From NCBI GenBank assembly GCA_036339375.1, contig JAYZBC010000045.1:1-64000 (forward strand): a stretch of 64,000 nucleotides of DNA, given 5' to 3'. Under the pieces are notes generated by a model. It was given only the letters and a program-made list of their open reading frames with translations. It ran no database searches and had not been told where the DNA came from. The first letter of the stretch is position 1; every line of letters begins with the position of its first letter. Below, piece after piece: positions 56,236 to 64,000 of the stretch. Source of the DNA: JAYZBC01 sp036339375 (lineage in GTDB: Bacteria; Pseudomonadota; Alphaproteobacteria; MPNO01; UBA2964). The position numbers and the translations under genes were made by a program.

Positions 56236-57033
56236 TTAATCCAAAATTCTTTTCGGCAATTTTCCTAATACAGACGTTGGATCTAATCTTATATCTTTCC
56301 ATGAAAGTCCCCAGTGTAAATGTGGACCTGTTGCCCTACCCGTTTTTCCAACTTTTCCTATGACCTCACCCTTTTTAACAAAACTCCCCAATTTTACATT
56401 AATTTTGTCTAGGTGAGCATAAACTGTTCCTATACCGAGTCCATGATCTATATGAATTGTTTTACCTGTAAAAAACATTCCTAAATGTGTCATACCAACG
56501 ACTCCATCCGCAGCTGCCGCAACTGGACTGCCTTTCGGCGCAGAAATATCAACACCATAATGTGGCGCTCTTGGCTTGCCATTTAAAATTCTTTGACTAC
56601 CATACACACCTGTAATTTTTCCTCTAACAGGCCAAGTAAAGCCTCTTCGAAACCCTGTATTTAATGTGATTTTAGACCGTGCGGCTTGTAACATTTTGTG
56701 CTCAGCAATAATGCGTTTGTAATCGCTTTCCCTTGGGGTAACCTTAGTTCTCGCCAACCCCTCAATTTTCTGTATTTTGTATTTTCTTTTTGTAATTGTT
56801 AAAACTTTGTTTTCTATACTTCCATCTCTAAATCGAATTTCAATCCGAATTTTAGGCTCGGAATTTCGGTTTAATCCAAAAACAAAGATGCCGTTAGAGG
56901 TTATAGCTAAAGGAACGTCATTTATACTTAGTTTTGTACCTGAGGGTAATTGTCCTTGTATTAGTCCACCTTGAGTGGCCTTACCTATTAATTCGAGTGC
57001 ACCAACCTTCGTTCCAAATATAACAAAAAACAT
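56236..57033 (-). CDS. M23-family LytM-type peptidoglycan endopeptidase
   Basis: About 265 residues from the ATG at 57033. The frame is open upstream to 57249, inside xseA, but no good start with a ribosome site lies there, so the start is uncertain. After a short hydrophobic N terminus, a middle domain (residues 20-110) of beta-rich sequence leads to a LytM domain with HYGVDISAPKGSPVAAAADGVV (His and Asp zinc ligands) and TGPHLHWGLSW (H-x-H). The zinc ligands look complete, so an active peptidase rather than an EnvC-like activator is likely. The xseA-M23 order is common in alphaproteobacteria. Confidence 0.88.
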   Translation of the reverse strand: MFFVIFGTKVGALELIGKATQGGLIQGQLPSGTKLSINDVPLAITSNGIFVFGLNRNSEPKIRIEIRFRDGSIENKVLTITKRKYKIQKIEGLARTKVTPRESDYKRIIAEHKMLQAARSKITLNTGFRRGFTWPVRGKITGVYGSQRILNGKPRAPHYGVDISAPKGSPVAAAADGVVGMTHLGMFFTGKTIHIDHGLGIGTVYAHLDKINVKLGSFVKKGEVIGKVGKTGRATGPHLHWGLSWKDIRLDPTSVLGKLPKRILD

Positions 57034-57058
57034 TATAACAAAAAGATTTTTAAAATAC

Positions 57059-58597
57059 TTACAAAAGCGATCCTTGGGTTCCTTTTGACATACCGTTTTT
57101 CTTTTTTTCTTCTTTTTGTTTATTTCTTGGTGGAGGAGCACTATCCAAATTAATTTTTGCTTTAGCAGTTCCATCGCTAAATTCAATTTCAATTTTTTCA
57201 CCTCTAATAGCGTCCTTGGCCCGGACGATCGGTTGGCCTTTATAATCACGGATTAATGCGAATCCTCGCCGAAGAACCGCTTTATAAGAAACACTAGAAA
57301 GCAAATTTGCGTATGCAATAAGCTTTTCTTCAAAATTTTTAATTACATTTTTTATAGCATTAAAGAGCCGGCCCTCAGCATCAAGCCCATAAAACCGGTT
57401 CTCAGTCCCATGAAAACTTGCCTTAAATATTGTATCGAGCTGTTTGAAAGCATGTCTAAGTGTCTCTTCTGCCACAGATATCAACATTTTTGGGTGCCGT
57501 AATCGAGCGCCAAGGCCAAATACGTTCTCAAATTTTTTAGTCGTAAGATTGAGCATACTAAGCATCAACCTATCAGTTTCATTGTCTAGCCTTTGGGTGG
57601 CCTCTTCCAAAATTTGATCCGGCTTTGGTAAACCGCGGGCAAAACCCTCCAATCTTATACGATGGTCTTCGTAACAATGGCCCATTCCGGTAACTAGTCT
57701 TCGTTCACTTTCTATTAAGCGTGCCTCTAAATCCAAACGAACTGGCACTGCCAATTCAGCTGCTGCCGTGGGTGTTGGCGCTCTTAAATCAGCCGCTAAA
57801 TCAATTAGCGTTGTGTCTGTTTCATGCCCCACCGCTGATATAAGCGGAATATTGCTGAGTGCAGTTGCTCTGACCACATTTTCTTCATTAAAAGCCCAAA
57901 GGTCTTCTAGGCTGCCTCCTCCTCGAGCAACAATTAACAAATCTGGTTTTGGGATGGCTCCCTTTGTGTCAAGTGCATTGAAACCGGAAATCGCTTTTGA
58001 AATTTGATTCGCGGCATTTTCTCCCTGAACGGAAACGGGCCATAAAAGAACATGCCTTGGAAATCGATCAGCCAATCGATGCAAAATATCTCGTATCACG
58101 GAACCTGTAGGTGATGTGATCACTCCGATTACATCTGGCAAATACGGGAGTTTTAATTTCTTATCAGGATCAAATAAACCTTCCTGTAAAAGCTTTTTAC
58201 GACGAACTTCGAGAAGTTTTAATAGTGCACCCTCACCCGCTAATTCGACTGCTTCTATAACAATTTGATATCTGGAACTCCTGGGATAAGACGAAATACG
58301 ACCGGTACAAACCACTTCCATACCCTCTTCAAGGGTCAAACCAAGTTTTTCAACCGTCCCACGCCAGGAAACACCATCCATGGCCGCGTCCTCATCTTTT
58401 AACTTGAAATAGAGATGTCCTGAACTGTGGTAGTTCGGTTGTGAAACTTCGCCCTTGACCCGAACTCTACCAAAAGACCCTTCAAGTGTCCTTTTTACAG
58501 CCTGGGAAATTTCACCCACAGTGAATTCCAGAATATTATGATCTCTATTGGAAGTTAAAATATTCTTAGTTTCCGTTAGGGGCGCATTGCTGGTCAT
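57059..58597 (-). CDS. xseA: exodeoxyribonuclease VII large subunit
   Basis: A 512-residue subunit of the single-strand exonuclease ExoVII. The N-terminal OB-fold has the FTVGEISQAVKRTLEGSFGRVRVKGEVSQ region with SGHLYFKLKDEDA; the catalytic domain shows VIGVITSPTGSVIRDILHRL, LLIVARGGGSLEDLWAFNEE and SAVGHETDTTLIDLAADLRAPTPTAAAE, all diagnostic. A predicted coiled coil follows. xseB is not in the window. It is divergent from purD (71 bases). Confidence 0.96.
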   Translation of the reverse strand: MTSNAPLTETKNILTSNRDHNILEFTVGEISQAVKRTLEGSFGRVRVKGEVSQPNYHSSGHLYFKLKDEDAAMDGVSWRGTVEKLGLTLEEGMEVVCTGRISSYPRSSRYQIVIEAVELAGEGALLKLLEVRRKKLLQEGLFDPDKKLKLPYLPDVIGVITSPTGSVIRDILHRLADRFPRHVLLWPVSVQGENAANQISKAISGFNALDTKGAIPKPDLLIVARGGGSLEDLWAFNEENVVRATALSNIPLISAVGHETDTTLIDLAADLRAPTPTAAAELAVPVRLDLEARLIESERRLVTGMGHCYEDHRIRLEGFARGLPKPDQILEEATQRLDNETDRLMLSMLNLTTKKFENVFGLGARLRHPKMLISVAEETLRHAFKQLDTIFKASFHGTENRFYGLDAEGRLFNAIKNVIKNFEEKLIAYANLLSSVSYKAVLRRGFALIRDYKGQPIVRAKDAIRGEKIEIEFSDGTAKAKINLDSAPPPRNKQKEEKKKNGMSKGTQGSLL

Positions 58598-58668
58598 AAC
58601 AAATCATATAATATGTAAGATTTTTTACCGTAACAAATTTATATAACTCAAACCATGGAATTTAGATA

Positions 58669-59955
58669 ATGAGAGTTTTAGTTGTCGGAAGTGGAGGACG
58701 TGAACATGCTCTGTGTTGGGCAATCTCTGCATCACCTCTTGTAAGCAAACTATACTGTGCTCCTGGAAACTCTGGAATTGCGAACGAAGCGGAATGCGTT
58801 GATATAAATGCTGAAAATGTGGGCAATTTGGTTCAATTTGCAAAGGAAAAAGCTATTGAATTTGTTGTCATTGGTCCCGAGGTAGCACTAGTTTCAGGCC
58901 TTATTGACCAATTGGAAGACGCAGGGATTAAAGCTTTTGGACCAACTCAAAATGCTTCAATTTTAGAGGGTTCAAAAGGATTTATGAAGGATTTTTGCCT
59001 GCGCCATAAAATTCCATCTGCTGCATACGGCCGGTTCACTGAAATTGATCCAGCAAAGGATTTTATTGATAGAAATGGTACCCCTATCGTAATTAAAGCT
59101 GACGGCCTTGCGGCCGGTAAAGGGGTAATTATAGCTGAAACCGTTGAACAAGCCTACAAGGCAGTAGAAGACATGATGGATGGAAAAGTGTTTGGGACGG
59201 CAGGGTCTGAAATTATCATTGAGGAATTTCTTACGGGTGAAGAGGTGAGCTTTTTCGTTTTATGTGATGGTAAAAATGCACTCCCACTCGTTTCAGCGCA
59301 GGATCATAAAAAAGTGGGTGACGGAGATACCGGCCCAAATACTGGAGGTATGGGGGCCTATTCCCCAGCATTAATTGTTACTCCTGATATGGTCGAAACT
59401 ATTATGGACACAATTATAAAACCAACTATGAGTGGAATGAACAAAGAAGGAAATCCCTATAAAGGGATATTATACGCAGGCCTAATGGTGGATCAGGGTA
59501 TACCAAAATTATTAGAATATAATGTCAGATTTGGAGATCCAGAATGCCAGGTATTGATGATGCGCCTTAAATCAGACCTCCTTCCAGCTTTAATAGCGGC
59601 CTGTGACGGTATGTTAAATAATTTTGACCTCCGTTGGTATGACGATCCAGCTTTGGTAGTGGTTATGGCCGCTAAGGGGTATCCCGGCACTTATAGTAAA
59701 GGGACAGAAATTAAAGGGTTGAACGACATAAAAAAACTCCCTGATGTTAAAGTATTTCACGCTGGTACATCAACAGGACCTCAAGGAGAATTACTTGCAA
59801 CCGGTGGTCGTGTTTTGGGCATTGCTGCTGTTGGGGAAAATATTAGGACTGCGCAAAATAAAGCATATCAAGCCATTGATGTTATTGATTGGCCAAATGG
59901 GTTCTGTCGCCGCGATATTGGCTGGCGTGCAGTTCAGAAAAACAATAAAAAATAA
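58669..59955 (+). CDS. purD: phosphoribosylamine-glycine ligase
   Basis: A 428-residue ATP-grasp enzyme of purine synthesis (GAR synthetase). Visible blocks are MRVLVVGSGGREHALCWAI at the N terminus, VIKADGLAAGKGVIIAET (ATP grasp), MGAYSPA with TGGM before it, and the Mg-binding NVRFGDPECQVLMMRL. Divergent to xseA, as in many alphaproteobacteria. TATAAT at 58608-58613 could be its -10 but no -35 is clear. It has a single copy, full length. Confidence 0.97.
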   Translation: MRVLVVGSGGREHALCWAISASPLVSKLYCAPGNSGIANEAECVDINAENVGNLVQFAKEKAIEFVVIGPEVALVSGLIDQLEDAGIKAFGPTQNASILEGSKGFMKDFCLRHKIPSAAYGRFTEIDPAKDFIDRNGTPIVIKADGLAAGKGVIIAETVEQAYKAVEDMMDGKVFGTAGSEIIIEEFLTGEEVSFFVLCDGKNALPLVSAQDHKKVGDGDTGPNTGGMGAYSPALIVTPDMVETIMDTIIKPTMSGMNKEGNPYKGILYAGLMVDQGIPKLLEYNVRFGDPECQVLMMRLKSDLLPALIAACDGMLNNFDLRWYDDPALVVVMAAKGYPGTYSKGTEIKGLNDIKKLPDVKVFHAGTSTGPQGELLATGGRVLGIAAVGENIRTAQNKAYQAIDVIDWPNGFCRRDIGWRAVQKNNKK

Positions 59956-60029
59956 CCAGTTATTAAAAATTTTGATTAAAAGTAAAAATTTTCTAAGAAA
60001 AACTTACTAGATTTTATGTAATTTTAATA

Positions 60030-60839
60030 TCAAGATATGTCAGACAAAAATTCATCTAACATTTGGTTGAAAGTTTTGGGTTGTTCCATAGCTGAGTAAT
60101 GTCCAGCATGGGCAATTAAACGAAATTGTGCATCAGGCAAAGCCTCCGCCACGGCACGACAAAGTGGCTCGGGTGAGAGAGGATCATCATCGCCACATAA
60201 AACTAAAGATGGGGCTTCAATAAAAGGAGCATCTGAAAAGAAGTTTGCCTTAGACAACATTTCCACAGCCTGCCGAAATCCTTCAGGTTTAACCCTTGCC
60301 ATGATTTCTACGACTTTTTCGCGAACTTTTTCAGTAACATTTGGGCTCATAATCGCTGGCGCTTTTTCCCGAGCAAATCGCTGTGGGCCTAAAGCTTCAA
60401 ACACTTCCAGCCGGACTTTTTTAGCGACAATTCTTGCTGCACGATCAAGCTCTCCTAAACCCGTAAGGCCGTGTGCAAAAACATAGGATAAAACACGTTC
60501 TGGATAACTTTTACAAAAACGCGCTGCTATCAATGCGGCAATGGATTGCCCAAGCAAATTCACCTTTCTAATGCCCAAAAATTCCAATAGCGCAAAAAGA
60601 CTATCCACATAATGATCTACATTTGGAGAAGAAGTTTTAAATTTCTCTGAACCCCCATAACCAGGCATATCCCAAGCAACAACTCTAAAATTATTTTTTA
60701 GCTGGCCAATTTGTCTATGCCAACTTTCTGAACTTCCTCCAATACCGTGAAGGAGCACAAGGGCTGGTCCTGTACCGGCTTCCTGCCAAGCTATTTTACA
60801 GCCCCGAATATTTTCTGAATGAAGATGTTCATTCTTCAA
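60030..60839 (-). CDS. alpha/beta-fold hydrolase
   Basis: A 269-residue soluble alpha/beta hydrolase. LVLLHGIGGSSESWHRQ gives the HG oxyanion loop. The nucleophile elbow is LLGQSIAALIAARF, with Ser99; the usual fifth position Gly (G-x-S-x-G) is Ala, a mild departure. Asp is in LCGDDDPLSPE and His in IAHAGHYSAMEQP. Substrate could be an ester, enol-lactone or C-C bond. It is 16 bases downstream of the PhyH gene on the same strand, and the two face the UbiD genes across a 326-base gap, which suggests a shared catabolic pathway. Confidence 0.88.
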   Translation of the reverse strand: MKNEHLHSENIRGCKIAWQEAGTGPALVLLHGIGGSSESWHRQIGQLKNNFRVVAWDMPGYGGSEKFKTSSPNVDHYVDSLFALLEFLGIRKVNLLGQSIAALIAARFCKSYPERVLSYVFAHGLTGLGELDRAARIVAKKVRLEVFEALGPQRFAREKAPAIMSPNVTEKVREKVVEIMARVKPEGFRQAVEMLSKANFFSDAPFIEAPSLVLCGDDDPLSPEPLCRAVAEALPDAQFRLIAHAGHYSAMEQPKTFNQMLDEFLSDIS

Positions 60840-60855
60840 GGTAACAGACCTTTTC

Positions 60856-61671
60856 TTAGCGGTTCCTTTCAGAAATTGGTGTTTTATAAAGGTCCCAAAC
60901 CCTTTCTAGGGTGTTGACGCAGGTTTGATCCCAATCCTTTTCGGGCCATGGATCGATGTCCCAAGTTTTATCAGTATCTTCACCGCGTACGACCATCGCT
61001 GACGCTCCGGGGAATGTTTTTTCGTGCACATTTGGGGAAATATAATGGATTGACAATCCAATCCGTCGGTCATCCGAATTATTAGGAGCAGAACCATGGA
61101 CACAATCTTCTTTATGAAATGAAAACTGACCCGCATTTAAAACCATTTTTACAGCTTTTGTTTCGTCAATTTCCTTAATTGTTTGTCCTCGGGATAATAA
61201 ATTATTTTCTGATTTAAGTTCCTGATGGTGGTAAACTCCTTGGTCATGTGATCCGGGGATAAATTTCATACAACCGCTCACTTCAGTGCTATCAGAAATA
61301 GCAACCCACGCCGTCAATGTATCCGGAGGTTCCAATCCATAATACATCGAATCCTGATGCCAAGAAACAAAACCAGGATCATGTGGTTCTTTTTGAAAAA
61401 AGCTCGACCCCCAACAGAGAATATTTGGACCAATAATGTCTTCAACAGCATCCAACAATTTAGGATGTGAAATTAAATCGCAAAGGAATGTAAAGGGGAG
61501 ATGCGCCTTAATTTTACATCTCTGCTGGATTTGCATTCCTAATTTTTCTTCGAAATGCTCTATTTTTTGTCTTAAAATGCTTGCTTCTTCTGCTGTCAGA
61601 AGATCTATAGGTCCAAGAAAACCATCTTTATAATAATCTTTAACAGAATTTTTGGTAAGAAATTTGGGCAT
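60856..61671 (-). CDS. phytanoyl-CoA dioxygenase (PhyH) family protein
   Basis: A 271-residue Fe(II)/2-oxoglutarate-dependent dioxygenase. The facial triad is visible as SWHQDSMYYG (His105 and Asp107) and HKEDCVHGSAPNNSDDRR (His192), with a conserved Arg (about 203) likely binding 2-oxoglutarate. FVSWHQDSMYYGLEPPDTLT resembles bacterial PhyH enzymes rather than phytanoyl-CoA hydroxylase itself, so the substrate is unknown. It heads the two-gene operon with the alpha/beta hydrolase and is divergent from the tandem UbiD genes. Confidence 0.9.
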   Translation of the reverse strand: MPKFLTKNSVKDYYKDGFLGPIDLLTAEEASILRQKIEHFEEKLGMQIQQRCKIKAHLPFTFLCDLISHPKLLDAVEDIIGPNILCWGSSFFQKEPHDPGFVSWHQDSMYYGLEPPDTLTAWVAISDSTEVSGCMKFIPGSHDQGVYHHQELKSENNLLSRGQTIKEIDETKAVKMVLNAGQFSFHKEDCVHGSAPNNSDDRRIGLSIHYISPNVHEKTFPGASAMVVRGEDTDKTWDIDPWPEKDWDQTCVNTLERVWDLYKTPISERNR

Positions 61672-61997
61672 TGAATAGCTTTAACTTCCAGTTCCTGATC
61701 GATGAAAACTATCCGCTATAAAAAATTTTTGCAACAAATCTAAAACTTGTTGTATTCATTTTACTTTCTAATTCCTAAACTTGGAGAAATTATAACATGG
61801 AGATCAAAAAGAAGATCCTTTAAAAAAGTAAAACTTTTTTATAGAAAAATTTTACCCTAAGAATAAATTTACAAGCCAACTAAATTTCAAAGTAAAAATT
61901 ATAAAAGACCACTGTGCCTAGACGTAAATTTTGCATAGCTTATGAACACAAGTTTAACATTTAAGCCACATTTAAAGTCAGGAGTGAGATAGTTAAA
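61672..61997. other. AT-rich divergent regulatory region without a gene
   Basis: The 326 bases between PhyH (minus) and UbiD2 (plus) hold no credible gene. There is a possible plus-strand promoter TAGACG-N16-TATGAA (61919-61924 and 61941-61946) about 50 bases before the UbiD2 ATG, a ribosome-like GGAGTGAG upstream of that ATG, and an AAAAAAGT/ACTTTTTT hairpin (61822-61840) of little stability. A regulator binding site may sit here but none is recognisable. Confidence 0.5.
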
Positions 61998-63542
61998 ATG
62001 CCAAATGATATTAAAAACAAAATAAAGCGAACTCCTAGCTCATTTGGCGATTTAAGAGGTTGGATAGACAACCTTAAAAAAGAAAAAGAAATTTGTGAAA
62101 TTGAAGCAGAAGTAGACTGGGATGTAGAGATCGGAAATATTATTCGCATGGGCCAAGGGACTGGGTACGGTCCGGCATTTCTGTTTAAAAATATCAAGGA
62201 CTATAACAAACCTGACTCAATTTCCCGCCAAATTTTTAGTGGTGGTCAGGGAAGTTATTCCCGCATTGCCATGATGTTTGGCTTGCCACGGGAAACACCT
62301 GTAAGGGAATTAGTTAAAACATGCCGAACAATTTTTAATGAAAAAATTAAACCAATAACTGTAAAAACTGGGCCGGTTAAAGAAAATATTTTAAAGGGGG
62401 ATAAAATTGATCTCCTAAAGTTTCCAGTACCGAAATGGAATCGCGGAGATGGAGGGCGATACATTTTAAGCTACGCGGGTTGTGTTACTAAAGATCCAGA
62501 AACAGATATTCATAACATCGGTATTTATCGAGGTATGGTAATAAATAAAGACAAAATAAGCGTTTTGTTGTGGCGGGCACAAGGTTGGGGAAACCATTAT
62601 GCCAAGCATCTCCAAACAGGTGCAAAAATGCCTGTTGCTTTTGTAATTGGGTGGGAACCGTCGATGGGTTTCACGGGTGGAGCTCCCATACCTCGAGACA
62701 CCTCCGAATACGACGTTATGGGTTCCATTAGAGGAAAACCGGTGGAGTTAGTAGATTGTGAAACGGTACCTCTCCAGGTTCCGGCAAATGCAGAAATAGT
62801 AATTGAGGGTTGGATATCGACTGACCCAACAAGTTTTGAACCTGAGGGGCCATATGCTGAATTTACGGGTTACTATGCACCCGACAAAACTCCCAAACAC
62901 GTTGCCGAAGTCACATGCATTTCTCATAGGGATAATCCGATTTTTCGTGGTGCAATTGAAGGAGCAATTCCCGGAAGCTATAGCGAAAACCCTGTCATGA
63001 GTTCGATACAACGCTCTGCAACTGCCTGGAACGCTTTAGAATCAGCGGGTGTGCCCGGTGTTGTAGACGTATTTGGAATGCCAATTCAGGCTTGCGTAAA
63101 TACTGTTGTTTCAATCAATCAAACGTATCGTGGTCAAGCCAAGCAAGTAGCCGCTGCGCTTTGGGGCAATTCTGCATCCCATGTCCGTTACAAACATGTC
63201 ACTGTAGTTGATTCAGATATTAATATACACGATTACGATGCAGTGGATTGGGCGATGGCCTGGCGCTTTAACGCGGGCGAAGGTGATTTAGTTGTTTATC
63301 CGGATAATTGGGGTGCTGGCCTAGACCCGAGCGTACGAGCGCGAGATTCAAATGTTCATTTATTTGGGACAGGAAAATGGCACCGTGTTTTATTTGACTG
63401 CACGATCAACCTTGATTACGAACCAGATTCTGAAGGCAGAAGGTATCCGCCTACCATCCATCCAGAGGGGGAAGATGCAGAAAAAATTCGAAATAAATGG
63501 GCTCAGTTGGGGCTTTCAGAATGGGGTGATCCAACCATATAA
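61998..63542 (+). CDS. UbiD-family decarboxylase (catabolic type, first of tandem pair)
   Basis: A 514-residue UbiD-superfamily protein. NIGIYRGMVINKDKISVLLW contains the arginine of the family active site and EPEGPYAEFTGYYA the acidic loop near prenylated FMN. It differs from the ubiquinone-type ubiD at 47.5 kb in its N terminus (DLRGWIDNLKKEKEICEIEA), the YNKPDSISRQIFSGGQGSYSR segment and the GEGDLVVYPDNWGAGLDPS motif shared with aromatic-acid decarboxylases and related UbiD enzymes. Likely acts on a small carboxylated or phenolic acid; substrate unknown. It stands alone before a second UbiD 88 bases on. Confidence 0.9.
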   Translation: MPNDIKNKIKRTPSSFGDLRGWIDNLKKEKEICEIEAEVDWDVEIGNIIRMGQGTGYGPAFLFKNIKDYNKPDSISRQIFSGGQGSYSRIAMMFGLPRETPVRELVKTCRTIFNEKIKPITVKTGPVKENILKGDKIDLLKFPVPKWNRGDGGRYILSYAGCVTKDPETDIHNIGIYRGMVINKDKISVLLWRAQGWGNHYAKHLQTGAKMPVAFVIGWEPSMGFTGGAPIPRDTSEYDVMGSIRGKPVELVDCETVPLQVPANAEIVIEGWISTDPTSFEPEGPYAEFTGYYAPDKTPKHVAEVTCISHRDNPIFRGAIEGAIPGSYSENPVMSSIQRSATAWNALESAGVPGVVDVFGMPIQACVNTVVSINQTYRGQAKQVAAALWGNSASHVRYKHVTVVDSDINIHDYDAVDWAMAWRFNAGEGDLVVYPDNWGAGLDPSVRARDSNVHLFGTGKWHRVLFDCTINLDYEPDSEGRRYPPTIHPEGEDAEKIRNKWAQLGLSEWGDPTI

Positions 63543-63630
63543 CTCCTATCAAATCCAAAAATTATATCTGCTGATACGGTTGATTGGATTCACTACAAAA
63601 TAACAAATTTAAGGTTAAGAAAGAGCAAAA

Positions 63631-64000
63631 ATGACAGACCAAGAAAAGAAAATGGATGCCTTTGGCGGTGTTTCCAACCTGTTACAACCTCGTGCTTTTT
63701 TAGATATGCGAGAATGGATAAATACCTTGCGTTCAGAAGATGAATTACAGGAAATCGACGTAGAGGTAGACTGGGACTGTGAGTTGGGAACAATCACCCG
63801 TAAAGTATTTGGAACAGGCGAAGGCCCAGCCCTACTGTTTAAAAACATTAAAGGTTACAATCACACGGCATCCCGTTGTTCGCAGTTATTCACGGGTGGA
63901 ATGTCCAATTTTTCACGAATTGCAATGACGCTGGGATTGCCAAAAGAAGCCTCTGTTAGGGATATGGTGCAAGCCACGCGTTACTATCTCGGCCAAAGGG
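63631..64000 (+). CDS. UbiD-family decarboxylase (second of tandem pair), 5' part
   Basis: The first 123 codons of a further UbiD homologue; the gene runs off the window end. An ATG at 63631 opens MTDQEKKMDAFGGVSNLLQP and continues without stop. EIDVEVDWDCELGTITRKVF and FGTGEGPALLFKNIKGYN align with the neighbour's N-terminal EIEAEVDWDVEIGNIIR and GPAFLFKNIKDYN, and SNFSRIAMTLGLPKEASVRD with its SYSRIAMMFGLPRETPVRE. It is therefore a divergent paralogue, not an identical copy. The pair could form a hetero-oligomer or act on successive substrates. Confidence 0.88.
   Translation, partial: MTDQEKKMDAFGGVSNLLQPRAFLDMREWINTLRSEDELQEIDVEVDWDCELGTITRKVFGTGEGPALLFKNIKGYNHTASRCSQLFTGGMSNFSRIAMTLGLPKEASVRDMVQATRYYLGQR

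Noticed and set aside
61822..61840. AAAAAAGT/ACTTTTTT hairpin before UbiD2
   Set aside because: Only one G-C pair, so it would not be stable as a terminator; expected in AT-rich spacer.
1..64000. Defence island, prophage, insertion sequence or CRISPR array
   Set aside because: No transposase, integrase, cas gene, direct-repeat array or inverted terminal repeats were found; gene order is that of a conserved chromosome.

Overview
The window looks like chromosomal DNA from an AT-rich, gene-dense alphaproteobacterium. The evidence is the split F0 ATP synthase operon (I-a-c-b'-b, with both b and b' subunits), a CcrM-type cell-cycle methyltransferase, the mutY / DUF721-dsbA-smc neighbourhood, ispH-thrB-rnhA, divergent gshA-rsmE and ubiA, and a short lipid A operon (msbA-DUF374-waaA-lpxK-acyltransferase). 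A low-GC, possibly marine Rhodospirillales-like lineage fits, but taxonomy is inference. There are no rRNAs, insertion sequences, prophage genes or CRISPR arrays, and one tRNA (Gln-TTG). Intergenic spaces are short and clear terminators are few. TTG and GTG starts are frequent.

Layout. 1-1.7 kb: end of a VOC protein, a RidA protein and a solitary TctC-type solute-binding protein, closed by a strong bidirectional terminator. 1.7-8.8 kb (mostly minus): pyrB, an MFS transporter, a TusA-like protein, tRNA-Gln, ispE, a TPR protein and ETF-ubiquinone oxidoreductase. 8.9-16.7 kb: family-4-like uracil-DNA glycosylase, lytic transglycosylase, moaB, two arsenosugar-type glycosyltransferases, a radical SAM protein, a CPA2 antiporter and RNase HII. 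16.7-24 kb: ccrM-like methyltransferase, mutY, DUF721, DsbA-like protein and smc. 24-26.5 kb: F0 ATP synthase operon behind a near-consensus promoter. 26.5-32.8 kb: an unrecognised lipoprotein, a double CDGSH protein, ispH (with a possible 19-codon leader ORF), thrB, rnhA, a DsbD/ScsB-like protein and YqgE. 32.8-40.2 kb: M16 peptidase-thrC, M32 carboxypeptidase, a nicotinate phosphoribosyltransferase-like protein, an EamA transporter and ctaB. 40.5-50.3 kb: tldD, an amidase with an altered active-site loop, gshA-rsmE, ubiA, a possible GGCT-like protein, ubiD and pmbA. 50.5-56.2 kb: lipid A operon. 56.2-60 kb: M23 peptidase, xseA and purD. 60-64 kb: an alpha/beta hydrolase and a PhyH-type dioxygenase, divergent from two tandem UbiD-family decarboxylases, the second cut by the window end.

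Functional themes. Most of the window is housekeeping: respiration (ATP synthase, ETF-QO, heme O, ubiquinone), isoprenoid precursors (ispE, ispH), threonine synthesis (thrB, thrC), envelope building and DNA maintenance. The most accessory-looking part is the last 4 kb, a probable small catabolic locus. Its tandem UbiD genes are distinct from the ubiquinone-type ubiD at 47.5 kb. No fully novel multi-gene system such as a defence or mobile island is evident. The points most worth a second look are the tandem UbiD/PhyH locus, the ispH leader ORF, the amidase oxyanion-loop substitution, the uracil-DNA glycosylase lacking cluster cysteines, and two conserved-looking proteins without known function.
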